Part shown: piece after piece, positions 22,437 to 29,841 of the stretch
Numbering within the stretch: position 1 is the first letter of the stretch
Layout: every line of letters starts with the position of its first letter
Assembly: GCA_012719075.1 (NCBI GenBank)
Contig: JAAYBB010000015.1
Span: 1 to 38,112, forward strand
Direction: 5' to 3'
DNA from: Clostridiales bacterium
GTDB lineage: Bacteria > Bacillota > Clostridia > Oscillospirales > Feifaniaceae
Length of the DNA: 38,112 bases
Translations under genes and position numbers: made by a program
Notes under the pieces: generated by a model
What the model was told of the DNA's origin: nothing
The model's input: only the letters and a program-made list of their open reading frames with translations
The model's database searches: none

Positions 22437-23648
22437 CTACACGCTCAGGTCAATGGGCTGGACCGAGGCCGCGTAGTCGATCAGGTCCCGCTCCCGCTGC
22501 CGGTAGACCGAGCGGATGCGGTGCAGCACGTTTAAGCTGTCCTCGTAGTTGGCGTTGGCCAGCACGATGACAATCTGCCGGTCGTTGATCAGGGACACGA
22601 TGTCGTCCTTGCGCAGGCAGGAGAGAATGGTGCTGACCAACGTGTCGATGCGGTTTTCGCCGCCCGCCTCGTGCAGCAGGGGCTCGGGGGGCTGGGGCGT
22701 GGTCAGCAGCGCCAGGTGCACGCTGCTGCCGTTTCGGAGCGCCTGCCGCTTGATCAGCGCAAAGGCCTGCTTGAAAAAGCCCGAGTCGCAGATAAAGGCG
22801 CCGTGCAGGTTTTCGCGGTCGCGCATCTCCTGCTGAAACAGCGTGAGGTCGGTCTCGGGGTAGACCCCCGAGCGCACGCTCTCGAGGTAGATCTGGCTCA
22901 TGTCCTCCGAGGGGTAGATGCCCAGGTGGCGGAAGAACAGGTCCGAGGCGGTGCGGTAGTCGTTGATGATGGCCTTGAAGTTGCCCTGGTGGCGGTAGCC
23001 CTTGAACAGCAGGATGTAGAGCTCCTCGTCAAAGGGCTCGGTGCGCAGGGCCTCCAGGCAGGCGGAGATCATGTCGGCGTGGCGGCCGGCCCGCTCCAGC
23101 AGCCGGATGCAGCGCTTGAAGACCTCGATGTAGCGGTTGTGGTAGTATGTGGCCAGCGGGATGACCCAGAGCTGCTCGGTCAGCTTGGGCAAAAAGCTGC
23201 CGGCGTAGAGCGAGAGCGCCTGCTCATAGAGCGCCAGCCGCTGCTCGTCGTCCAGCCCAATGCCGTCGGCCTGGCGGCAGAGGGCGTCGAAGCGGTTGAC
23301 GTCCAGCGTGCAGGCGATGTCGGGGTTCCAGCAGTAAGAGCCCCGCTGCGAGAGGATGAAGGGGGTGTCGGTGTCGAAGGCCTCGTTCAGGATGCGCCGA
23401 AGCCGGAAGAACATGGTTTTTAAAGAGCCCTGCGGATTGTCCGACTCGCCGTCCGGCCACAGCAATTCAATGAATTCGGCCTGCGGAATGTGCCGGTCCC
23501 GGTGGTAGAGCACATAGGCCAGCAAATTCCAGATTTTAGTCGACCGGTTCATACTGTCGTTGAGCACCACATTGCAAAATTTAATTGAAAAGGCGTCAAA
23601 AAAGGTGACCTCGACAGGAACGGTCTGCTCGGGCAAAGCTCTTTCCAT
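22437..23648 (-). CDS. SARP-like transcriptional regulator with BTAD and diverged C-terminal domain
   Basis: A 403-residue putative transcription factor. Residues about 12-107 are a winged-helix DNA-binding domain: NLLAYVLYHRDRHIPQAEFIELLW, SLKTMFFRLRRIL, then the wing LSQRGSYCWNP. Residues about 115-262 are a bacterial transcriptional activator (BTAD, TPR-like) domain. The last ~120 residues (FFKQAFALIKRQALRNGSS, SCLRKDDIVSLINDRQIVIVLANANYEDSLNVLHRIR) resemble a degenerate GGDEF/nucleotidyl-cyclase fold without the GGDEF signature; this is inference. The ATG at 23648 is chosen for domain completeness and a GGAAAG site. It leads the QHASWQG genes. A terminator-like stem lies about 95 bases upstream. 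Confidence 0.75.
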   Translation of the reverse strand: MERALPEQTVPVEVTFFDAFSIKFCNVVLNDSMNRSTKIWNLLAYVLYHRDRHIPQAEFIELLWPDGESDNPQGSLKTMFFRLRRILNEAFDTDTPFILSQRGSYCWNPDIACTLDVNRFDALCRQADGIGLDDEQRLALYEQALSLYAGSFLPKLTEQLWVIPLATYYHNRYIEVFKRCIRLLERAGRHADMISACLEALRTEPFDEELYILLFKGYRHQGNFKAIINDYRTASDLFFRHLGIYPSEDMSQIYLESVRSGVYPETDLTLFQQEMRDRENLHGAFICDSGFFKQAFALIKRQALRNGSSVHLALLTTPQPPEPLLHEAGGENRIDTLVSTILSCLRKDDIVSLINDRQIVIVLANANYEDSLNVLHRIRSVYRQRERDLIDYAASVQPIDLSV

Positions 23649-23741
23649 AAAAATGACTTTCCATCCATATGAATTTTGTCGCAGTCCGGGACCGCTGGGA
23701 CGGCGCCTAAAAAAAGCTCGCAAGTGCCGCGGGGAAAACCG

Positions 23742-23777
23742 AAAAACCCGTAACCAACTGGGGAATCACGGGTTTTT
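23742..23777. terminator. Bidirectional terminator-like stem upstream of the BTAD regulator
   Basis: AAAAACCCGT (23742-23751) pairs perfectly with ACGGGTTTTT (23768-23777) around a 16-base loop. For minus-strand transcripts it lies in the leader region of the regulator gene. Confidence 0.6.
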
Positions 23778-23984
23778 GGAAGCCTCGAACGAGGGGGTTT
23801 ACCCGTGGAGAACCCGGGCGCAGCGCAGGTGCTGCGGCGAAAAGAAGGGCTTGTGCCGCCCCAAAGGAGGCGCACGGGCCGCCGAAGGCGGCGCCAAAGC
23901 GGGCGGCGGGCCTGCAGGCCGCAGGCGTGCACTTTTTTGCGCAAAGGGAGGGGCGAAGGGTGCGGAGGTCTCCCTCCCCGCAGA

Positions 23985-24016
23985 AAGGGAAACGGAGCAA
24001 AGCGAACTTTGCTCCG
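23985..24016 (-). terminator. Terminator of tRNA-Arg
   Basis: CGGAGCAAAG/CTTTGCTCCG (24016-24007 with 24002-23993) forms a perfect 10-bp stem with a TTCG tetraloop, followed by GTTTCCCTTT. It starts 4 bases after the encoded CCA. The rest of 23778-23984 is GC-rich and hairpin-prone with no gene. Confidence 0.8.
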
Positions 24017-24019
24017 ACG

Positions 24020-24096
24020 TGGTACGCCCGACTGGATTCGAACCAGCGACCTTCAGAGTCGGAGTCTGACACTCTATCCAACTGAGCTACGGGCGC
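24020..24096 (-). tRNA. tRNA-Arg (anticodon CCG)
   Basis: The acceptor stem is GCGCCCG/CGGGCGT (last pair G-T wobble), the anticodon arm TCAGA-CTCCGAC-TCTGA (CCG), and the T-arm GCTGG-TTCGAAT-CCAGT (last pair G-T). CCA is encoded. No promoter is visible in the 40 bases between it and the rpmE terminator, so it may depend on read-through. Confidence 0.93.
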
Positions 24097-24132
24097 AAAC
24101 AGGCGCGCGGCTGCGCGCAGGTTTTGGCAGGC

Positions 24133-24159
24133 AAAAAACCACCGAAGGCGCCCGGTGGT
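24133..24159 (-). terminator. Terminator of rpmE
   Basis: The minus strand reads ACCACCG-N8-CGGTGGT followed by TTTTT, 14 bases after the rpmE stop. Confidence 0.85.
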
Positions 24160-24173
24160 CTATCCTCTTGCGA

Positions 24174-24374
24174 TCACTTCAGGCCAAACTTCCGATTAAA
24201 GCGATCCACACGGCCGCCGGTGTCGACCAGCTTCTGCTTGCCGGTGTAAAACGGATGGCACTTGGAGCAGATTTCCACCTTGATGTCGCTCTTGGTCGAG
24301 GAAGTTTCAATCTCCTCGCCGCAGGCGCAGCGGATGGTGGTCGGCTTGTACTGGGGATGGATGCCCTCTTTCAT
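24174..24374 (-). CDS. rpmE: 50S ribosomal protein L31 (zinc-binding form)
   Basis: Large-subunit ribosomal protein, 66 residues. It begins [13 protein letters not shown] and ends in the family signature [24 protein letters not shown]. The cysteines in CAC and CSKC mark the zinc-containing (C+) form; the zinc-free paralogue made under zinc limitation lacks them. ATG 24374 is preferred over the upstream frame because GAGGTG lies 6 bases before it. It is monocistronic or read through into tRNA-Arg, with a good sigma-A promoter and terminator. Confidence 0.97.
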   Translation of the reverse strand: MKEGIHPQYKPTTIRCACGEEIETSSTKSDIKVEICSKCHPFYTGKQKLVDTGGRVDRFNRKFGLK

Positions 24375-24456
24375 GTCTGTCACCTCGCTTGACGAAAAAC
24401 AGCGCGCGGCCGGCAATGGCGGCGGCGCGGGCGGCTGTTTGGAATATGGCTAAGAC

Positions 24457-24485
24457 AGTATAGCACGAACCCCCTGAAAATGCAA
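24457..24485 (-). promoter_or_regulatory. Sigma-A promoter of rpmE
   Basis: Minus-strand -35 TTGCAT (24480-24485), 17-bp spacer, -10 TATACT (24457-24462). The leader to the start codon is about 75 bases. Confidence 0.75.
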
Positions 24486-24523
24486 GCGGTACAAAAATGT
24501 GCGGCCGGCCCCGCCGGACGCGT

Positions 24524-24552
24524 TTGACAAAAACGTAAATTTTTTCTAAAAT
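24524..24552 (+). promoter_or_regulatory. Sigma-A promoter before the YcxB-like gene
   Basis: Consensus -35 TTGACA (24524-24529), 17-bp spacer, -10 TAAAAT (24547-24552). The start would be near 24559, so the long leader runs into the 12-bp repeat tract. Confidence 0.75.
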
Positions 24553-24656
24553 TAAATGAAAGAAAGAGACTGAAAAAAGGGCAAACAAAGCCGTCCGCTA
24601 AAAAAGGGCAGGGCGGACTGGCGGCCCGGCGATCATGCGCCTGGGGTCGCTGGAGT

Positions 24657-24767
24657 ATGGATATGGGGATGGATATGGATATGGGTATGGATATAGGTAC
24701 GGGTGCGGGCATGGATACAGGGATGGGTACAGGGATGGGTACAGGGATGGGTACAGGGATGGATATG
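24657..24767. repeat. 6/12-bp tandem repeat tract at the start of the YcxB-like gene
   Basis: About 110 bases of G/A/T-rich hexamers (variants of GGATAT and GGGTAT) end in three perfect copies of GGGATGGGTACA (24720-24731, 24732-24743, 24744-24755) plus a partial fourth. The unit length is a multiple of three, so changes in copy number keep the frame. Read in frame it gives Gly-Thr-Gly-Met repeats. Confidence 0.85.
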
Positions 24768-25340
24768 CCTCAACAACTGCAGGGCGTGACGGTGTGCACA
24801 ACCTACACGTATGACCTGATCAGGGCCTTTCTGCGGGCGCACTTTCAACGGGAGCGGCACATTACCCATGTTCTCGCGGCAGTTGTCGCCTGTGCCTACG
24901 GGTACCTCGCCCACCGTCGGGGCTATGTGCTGTCGGCCGGCTTGCCCGGCGACTTTGCCGCCGCCCTCGGCCTGACGCTGGCGCTGCTGGGGATCGGCTA
25001 TCTGCGGGTTTCGGGGCGGGCGTTGCGGCGGGAGACCTTTGCCAAAACCCCGCTGGCCGGGCGCAGCGAGGCGCTGCGCTTCGGGCCTGAGGCGCTCGAG
25101 GTCTCGGCCACGGCCGGCGAAATTTCGCTGCGGCAGCACCTCCCCTACGCTGCGCTCTACCGGATCCTCGAGACCGGCGACGCGCTCTACCTGTACGAGG
25201 CCCCTGTCGACAGCCTGCCAAACGGCGTCCACATTGTCAAAAAGGGCGCGCTGTCACCGGCAGAGCTGGAGTGCATCCGATTGCTGCTGTGGGATAAAAA
25301 AAGCCCGGTTGCCGAATACCGCACGCAGGGCCGTTGCTGA
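24765..25340 (+). CDS. YcxB-like membrane protein
   Basis: A 191-residue protein from ATG 24765. It starts MPQQLQGVTVCTTYTYD, has two membrane segments (about 36-54 and 62-82) and a cytoplasmic C-terminal YcxB-like domain (about 100-185; LRFGPEALEVSATAGEISLRQ, LYRILETGDALYLYE). The open frame continues upstream to ATG 24657 through the tandem repeat, adding MDMG/GTGM repeats; which start is used is uncertain because no clean Shine-Dalgarno site precedes either. The family function is unknown. A clear promoter and strong terminator surround it, so it is a single-gene transcript. Confidence 0.7.
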   Translation: MPQQLQGVTVCTTYTYDLIRAFLRAHFQRERHITHVLAAVVACAYGYLAHRRGYVLSAGLPGDFAAALGLTLALLGIGYLRVSGRALRRETFAKTPLAGRSEALRFGPEALEVSATAGEISLRQHLPYAALYRILETGDALYLYEAPVDSLPNGVHIVKKGALSPAELECIRLLLWDKKSPVAEYRTQGRC

Positions 25341-25418
25341 CGAACCTGCCATAGCAGAGCCGCCCACAGACAGGGCTGCCGCAGCTCTTGTGCCCGGCAG
25401 CGCTTCCCCCGTTTACGC

Positions 25419-25451
25419 AAGACCGCGCGCCGTCCGGCGCGCGGTCTTTTT
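25419..25451 (+). terminator. Strong intrinsic terminator of the YcxB-like gene
   Basis: AAGACCGCGCGCC pairs with GGCGCGCGGTCTT around GTCC, with TTTTTT overlapping and following the stem (to 25451). Confidence 0.9.
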
Positions 25452-25474
25452 TATTTCTGCGATCTTGTTTAATC

Positions 25475-25513
25475 CGCAAGAGTGGCCCGCAAGAATGGTC
25501 CGTAAGAGGGGCC
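25475..25513. repeat. Three 13-bp tandem repeats
   Basis: CGCAAGAGTGGCC (25475-25487), CGCAAGAATGGTC (25488-25500) and CGTAAGAGGGGCC (25501-25513) follow each other without gaps. A 16-bp palindrome, GGGGCCTGCAGGCCCC (25508-25523), overlaps the end and may help terminate the ftsK transcript on the minus strand. Confidence 0.7.
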
Positions 25514-25559
25514 TGCAGGCCCCCAAGGCCCACCCGGTCAGTCATGCCCCTGCCCTTGC

Positions 25560-28067
25560 CTACAGGTCCTCGTCCATTCGCCGCAGCTTCATCTCCTGCC
25601 ACTGCTGCACCGTGATGCGGATCTGGCGCGGCTTGCTGCCCTCCGAGGGGCCGACGATGCCCCGCTCCTCAATCTCGTCCATGATGCGGGCGGCCCGGGC
25701 GTAGCCCAGCTTGAGCCGCCGCTGCAGCAGCGAGACCGAGGCCACGCCGCTCTCCAAAATCACGTCGATGGCGGGGTGTAGCAGCTCGTCCTCCTGCGAC
25801 TCCTCCTCGCCGTAGGCCGAGCCCGAGCGGCCGTTTCGCTCGCTCTCGCGCTCGATCTGCTCGATGACCTGCTGGTCGTACTGCTGGTGGTGGTTTTGGC
25901 GCTTGATGTCCTCGACTACCGACTCGACCTCCTTGTCGGTCACGAGGCAGCCCTGCACCCGCAGCGGCTTGACCGCCCCCTGCGGATAGTAGAGCATGTC
26001 CCCCTTGCCGATCAGCTTTTCGGCGCCGACGGCGTCGAGGATGGTGCGCGAGTCGATCTGCGAGGAGACTGCAAAGGAGATGCGGGAGGGCACGTTGGCC
26101 TTGATGGTGCCGGTGATGACGTTGACGGTGGGGCGCTGGGTCGCGATGACCAGGTGCATGCCGGCGGCGCGGGCCATCTGGGCCAGGCGCTGGATGGCGT
26201 CCTCGACCTCGGCCGGGGCGGTCATCATCAGGTCGGCCAGCTCGTCGATCACGATGACCACGCGGGGCAGCGGCGTGATCTCGTCGTCCCCGACCGAGAG
26301 CAGGTTGTAGCCGGTGATGTCCTTGACGCCGCGCTCGGCAAACAGCTGGTAGCGCTTCTGCATCTCGCCCACGGCCCAGGACAGCGCGCCGGCCGCCTTT
26401 TTCGGGTCGTTGACCACCGGGATCATCAGGTGGGGAATGCCGTTGTAGACCCCCAGCTCCACCACCTTGGGGTCGATCAGGATCAGGCGCAGCTCGCTGG
26501 GCTTGGCCTTGTACAGCAGCGACATCAGCAGCGAGTTGATGCAGACCGACTTGCCGGCGCCGGTGGCGCCGGCGATCAGCAGGTGGGGCATCTTGGCGAT
26601 GTCGCCCACCACCGGCTGGCCGGCGATGTCCTTGCCCAGGCAGATGGTCAGCGGACTCTGGGCGGTGCGGAAGGCGTCCGACTCCAGCACCGAGCGCAGG
26701 TGGACGGTGGAGACGGTCTGGTTGGGCACCTCGATGCCGATGGCGGCCTTGCCGGGGATGGGCGCCTCGATGCGGACGCCGATGGCGGCCAGCGAGAGCG
26801 CGATGTCGTCCGAGAGGTTGGTGATCTTGCTGATTTTGACGCCGGCGGCCGGCGCCAGCTCATAGCGCGTCACGGCGGGGCCGCGCGAGGTGCCCAGCAG
26901 CGTGGCCTCAACGCCGAAGTTGCGCAGCGTCTCGAGGATCTTGCCCGAGCTGGCCACCATCTCCTCGCGGCCGGCGCCGGGACCGGGGCCGGGCTCGCGG
27001 GTCAGCAGCGAGAGCGGCGGCACGCGGTAGACGTCCACAAAGGCCTCGGCGTCGGAGAGCTCCTCCTCCTGCACAAGTGCGGGCGCGGGGGCCGGCTTTG
27101 CCGCGGGCGGGTCGGGGTCAAAGGGCAGCGCCGGCGGCGCTTCGGCCGCGGGGGCTGCCTCGGGCTCGGCCGCCAGCAGGCCGGTGCGGCGCCGGGGCAT
27201 GAAGGTCGGGGGCTGCGGCAGCGCGGGTCCGGCCGGCGGCGGGGCCTCGCCCTCGCCCTCGAGCGGCAGGTCGCCGGGCTGCCGGCGCAGCTCCTTGGGG
27301 GCCACGCGGCTGTCGGCGGCATTGGCATTTTGGTGCCGGTACTCGTCCAGCCACTGCTTCTCCTGCCGCTCGCGGGCACGCTCGGCCGCGGCGCGCTCCC
27401 TTTCGGCGGCCTTTTCGGCCCGGCGTTCGGCGCGGGCCGCCTTTTTGGCCTCCCGGTTGGGGAACATGGCGCGCAGGATGCCCTCGACCGTCACGTTGAG
27501 CAGCACGACGGCGCAGAGGATGCCGACGGCCAGGTAGATCATGGCCGCGCCGAACAGGTCGCCCATCGGCAGCAAAAAGCGCGTGAGGACGCCGCCGATC
27601 ACGCCGCCCGAGAGCAGCGCGGTGTTGCCCTGCTCAAACAGCGCCGGGATCACGGCGGCGCCGGTGGCCTCCAGCGCCGGTGAAAAGAGGTGCAGCGTGC
27701 CGGCCAGCGCCACCGTGAACAGCAGCGCCGCCGTCTTGCGGGCCAGGTAGGAGCGGTCCTTCTTGCCAAAGGCGTTCAGCAGGCCGATGTAGATGAAAAA
27801 GATGGGCAGCAGGTAGGCCGCGGTGCCGAGGATGCCCAGCAGCGACCGGTAAAAGAATTCGCCCACCACGCCGCCGATGGCCTGGTCGGGGAAAAAGCGG
27901 CCGGCCACCAGGCAGGCCAGCAGGTAGAGGCCGAAGAGCAGGAAGGTCACGGCCGAGAGCTGACGGCGAAAGAAGGACTTTCGCTTGTTTTCAGCCTTGG
28001 TCTCGGCCGCCTTCTGGGCGGCCGCCGACTTTTTTTTGGGCGCGGCGCCCTTCTTTTGTTCCGCCAT
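25560..28067 (-). CDS. ftsK: FtsK/SpoIIIE family DNA translocase
   Basis: Hexameric ATP-driven DNA pump that moves chromosomal DNA through the closing septum. The 835-residue protein has a Lys-rich start, four membrane helices (about 38-56, 70-96, 113-130 and 172-195), a long Ala/Arg/Glu then Pro/Ala-rich linker (about 205-345), and the motor domain with Walker A GATGAGKS (500-507). The C-terminal ~65 residues form the gamma winged helix (SVSLLQRRLKLGYARAARIMDEIE) that reads KOPS/SRS sites. AAAGGAG precedes ATG 28067. It lies 15 bases behind uppP. FtsK-type cell division and SpoIIIE-type sporulation roles cannot be separated by sequence alone. Confidence 0.94.
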   Translation of the reverse strand: MAEQKKGAAPKKKSAAAQKAAETKAENKRKSFFRRQLSAVTFLLFGLYLLACLVAGRFFPDQAIGGVVGEFFYRSLLGILGTAAYLLPIFFIYIGLLNAFGKKDRSYLARKTAALLFTVALAGTLHLFSPALEATGAAVIPALFEQGNTALLSGGVIGGVLTRFLLPMGDLFGAAMIYLAVGILCAVVLLNVTVEGILRAMFPNREAKKAARAERRAEKAAERERAAAERARERQEKQWLDEYRHQNANAADSRVAPKELRRQPGDLPLEGEGEAPPPAGPALPQPPTFMPRRRTGLLAAEPEAAPAAEAPPALPFDPDPPAAKPAPAPALVQEEELSDAEAFVDVYRVPPLSLLTREPGPGPGAGREEMVASSGKILETLRNFGVEATLLGTSRGPAVTRYELAPAAGVKISKITNLSDDIALSLAAIGVRIEAPIPGKAAIGIEVPNQTVSTVHLRSVLESDAFRTAQSPLTICLGKDIAGQPVVGDIAKMPHLLIAGATGAGKSVCINSLLMSLLYKAKPSELRLILIDPKVVELGVYNGIPHLMIPVVNDPKKAAGALSWAVGEMQKRYQLFAERGVKDITGYNLLSVGDDEITPLPRVVIVIDELADLMMTAPAEVEDAIQRLAQMARAAGMHLVIATQRPTVNVITGTIKANVPSRISFAVSSQIDSRTILDAVGAEKLIGKGDMLYYPQGAVKPLRVQGCLVTDKEVESVVEDIKRQNHHQQYDQQVIEQIERESERNGRSGSAYGEEESQEDELLHPAIDVILESGVASVSLLQRRLKLGYARAARIMDEIEERGIVGPSEGSKPRQIRITVQQWQEMKLRRMDEDL

Positions 28068-28082
28068 GGCAAAAAGCTCCTT

Positions 28083-28919
28083 TCAGCGGATGAATCCGAA
28101 GTAGAGGATGGTGGCGGTGCCGACCACCAGGCAGTAAAAGGAGAAAAAGCGAAAGGAAGTGCCCTTGACCAGGACGCGCACCAGCCCGATGGCCAGGTAG
28201 CCCACCACGGCCGCCACCACCATGCCGAGCAGGTAGGGGGCCAGGTTTTCGGGCAGGGCGCCCGCTTGGATGGTCTCGTAGAGCTGCAGCAGCGCGGCCG
28301 CCAGCGTGGTGGGCAGCGAGAGGATAAAGGAATAGCGCACGGCATAGTCGCGCTTAAAGCCGGTCATCAGCCCGGCCGAGATGGTGGCGCCCGAGCGCGA
28401 GATGCCGGGCAGGATGGCAAACAGCTGCGCAAAGCCGACGGTCAGCGCGTCCTTGGCCGTGGTCTCCGCCATGCCGATGCGCCCTCTGCGCACGCGGGAG
28501 GAGACAAAGAGCAGCACGCCCGTGACCAGCAGCATGACACCGACCAGCAGCGGCCGCTCGAACAGGGCCTCGATGTGGCCCTTGACCGGCAGCACCAGAA
28601 ACAGCGGCAGCAGCGAGAGGATCAGCATGTAGAGGTAGTTGCGCCCCGGGGTGGGCCGCACCTTTCGCAGGCGGCCCGAAAACAGGTCGCGCAGCGTGGA
28701 GAACAGCTCGGCCAGCAGGGCCAGAACGTCCCGCCAGAAGGCCGCGATCACGGCGACAAAGGTCCCCAGGTGCAGCAGGACGTCCAAAAACAGGTCCTGC
28801 TCGACGCCCGAGGTCCCCAGCAGGTGGGTGAAGATCACCAGGTGCCCGGAGCTTGAGACGGGCAAAAATTCGGTGAGCCCCTGGATGAGGCCCAGCAGAA
28901 TGGCCTTCCAAACGGTCAT
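28083..28919 (-). CDS. uppP: Undecaprenyl-diphosphate phosphatase
   Basis: Integral membrane enzyme (BacA/UppP) that removes a phosphate from undecaprenyl pyrophosphate and so recycles the lipid carrier for cell-wall synthesis. It also gives bacitracin tolerance. The 278-residue protein shows both family motifs: GLIQGLTEFLPVSSSGH (10-26) and PGISRSGATIS near residue 165, with about eight hydrophobic segments. AAGGAG precedes ATG 28919. It is co-transcribed with ftsK (15-base gap), and a PAP2-like gene lies just upstream, so two possible lipid-phosphate phosphatases are adjacent. Confidence 0.95.
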   Translation of the reverse strand: MTVWKAILLGLIQGLTEFLPVSSSGHLVIFTHLLGTSGVEQDLFLDVLLHLGTFVAVIAAFWRDVLALLAELFSTLRDLFSGRLRKVRPTPGRNYLYMLILSLLPLFLVLPVKGHIEALFERPLLVGVMLLVTGVLLFVSSRVRRGRIGMAETTAKDALTVGFAQLFAILPGISRSGATISAGLMTGFKRDYAVRYSFILSLPTTLAAALLQLYETIQAGALPENLAPYLLGMVVAAVVGYLAIGLVRVLVKGTSFRFFSFYCLVVGTATILYFGFIR

Positions 28920-29012
28920 GCGGCAGCTCCTTCCGTCGGCGGGCCCCAAAGGGCGGGGCGGGTTCCGCCTGGCCTGGTTCCCGCACGCTTGGTCGGCGGA
29001 ACCGGTCCCCCC

Positions 29013-29041
29013 ATTATACTATAAAAAAAGGGGGGATAAAA
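29013..29041 (-). promoter_or_regulatory. Promoter candidate for uppP-ftsK
   Basis: A consensus -10 TATAAT lies at 29013-29018 with a poor -35 (TTTTAT, 29036-29041) 17 bp away. The spacer is the T tract of the preceding terminator. Confidence 0.5.
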
Positions 29042-29047
29042 CCCCCC
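29023..29047 (-). terminator. Terminator of the PAP2-like gene
   Basis: Minus strand GGGGGG (29047-29042) pairs with CCCCCC (29035-29030) around TTTTAT and is followed by TTTTTTT. It lies 34 bases behind the stop codon. Confidence 0.85.
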
Positions 29048-29081
29048 TTGGCGGTGCGGGCCAAATTGTGCGGAAAAATCC

Positions 29082-29678
29082 TCACGGCAGGCCGACGGCC
29101 AGAAAGCTGAGGCAAAAGGCCATGCCGGCGCAGGCCGAGCCCAGCGCCAGCTCGCCGGGCGTGTGCCGCTTCATGTGCAGCGAGGCCCAGGCGATGGCCG
29201 CAAACAGCAGCGCGCAGGGGATCAGCGAGAGCCCGCCGAACATGTAGGCAAAGAAGATCAACGGGCCGGCGATGCTGCAGGCGTGGCCGCTGGCCCGGAG
29301 TCGCAGGGCTTTGTTGAAGACCAGCAGCGCGCAGACCGAGAGAAAGTAGGTCAGGTGGATCTGCATCAACAGGTTGGAGATGCGGGCGCGCCAGCCCCAG
29401 AGCACGGCGCCGGTGTAGCCGACGGCGCTCATGATGAAGGCGAGGTTGCGCTGCCCCTCCCGGCCGCGGACCTTGTACCGGGGGATGAGCTCGGCCAGCG
29501 GGTAGGCCAGGATGGGGATGAACATCAGGCAGAGGATCGAGATCAGCAGCTCCTGCGGGCTGCGGTAGACGCCCTCGATGGCGCCGTAGGCGATCAGCAG
29601 CAGCGCCAGCACCATGAGGGGCGGAATGGTGGCTACCCGGACGAGCTTGGCGAGGATGTCGCCGACGGTCTTCTTCAC
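29082..29678 (-). CDS. PAP2-like membrane protein
   Basis: A 198-residue protein with about six hydrophobic segments. Two short motifs fit the PAP2 phosphatase superfamily: ASGHACS at 129-135 (the PSGH-like motif) and KRHTPGELALG at 170-180 (the SR-H-D-like third motif). The usual first motif KxxxxxxRP is not obvious; KALRLRASGH is the nearest match. It may be a lipid-phosphate phosphatase or a membrane protein that has lost activity. GTG 29678 is chosen because AAAGGAG lies 9 bases upstream. The position next to uppP hints at a link to polyprenyl carrier recycling, but a terminator separates the two. Confidence 0.65.
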   Translation of the reverse strand: MKKTVGDILAKLVRVATIPPLMVLALLLIAYGAIEGVYRSPQELLISILCLMFIPILAYPLAELIPRYKVRGREGQRNLAFIMSAVGYTGAVLWGWRARISNLLMQIHLTYFLSVCALLVFNKALRLRASGHACSIAGPLIFFAYMFGGLSLIPCALLFAAIAWASLHMKRHTPGELALGSACAGMAFCLSFLAVGLP

Positions 29679-29841
29679 AGGCTACAGCTCCTTTTTTGTC
29701 AGCGCGTCCGCCTGTCAAGGCGGGGTGGGGGTGGGGTGATCTGCTGGGCAAGCTCGCGCGTAGGCAGCGCGCCTGCCCGTCAGGGCGGGGTGGGGGTGTG
29801 GCAGCTCGATGTGTTGCCGGGCGGTCCGGTTTGGCAGGCCG

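Noticed and set aside
25887-27683. 598-codon frame opposite ftsK
   Set aside because: Low-complexity shadow of ftsK with no ribosome site or recognisable domain.
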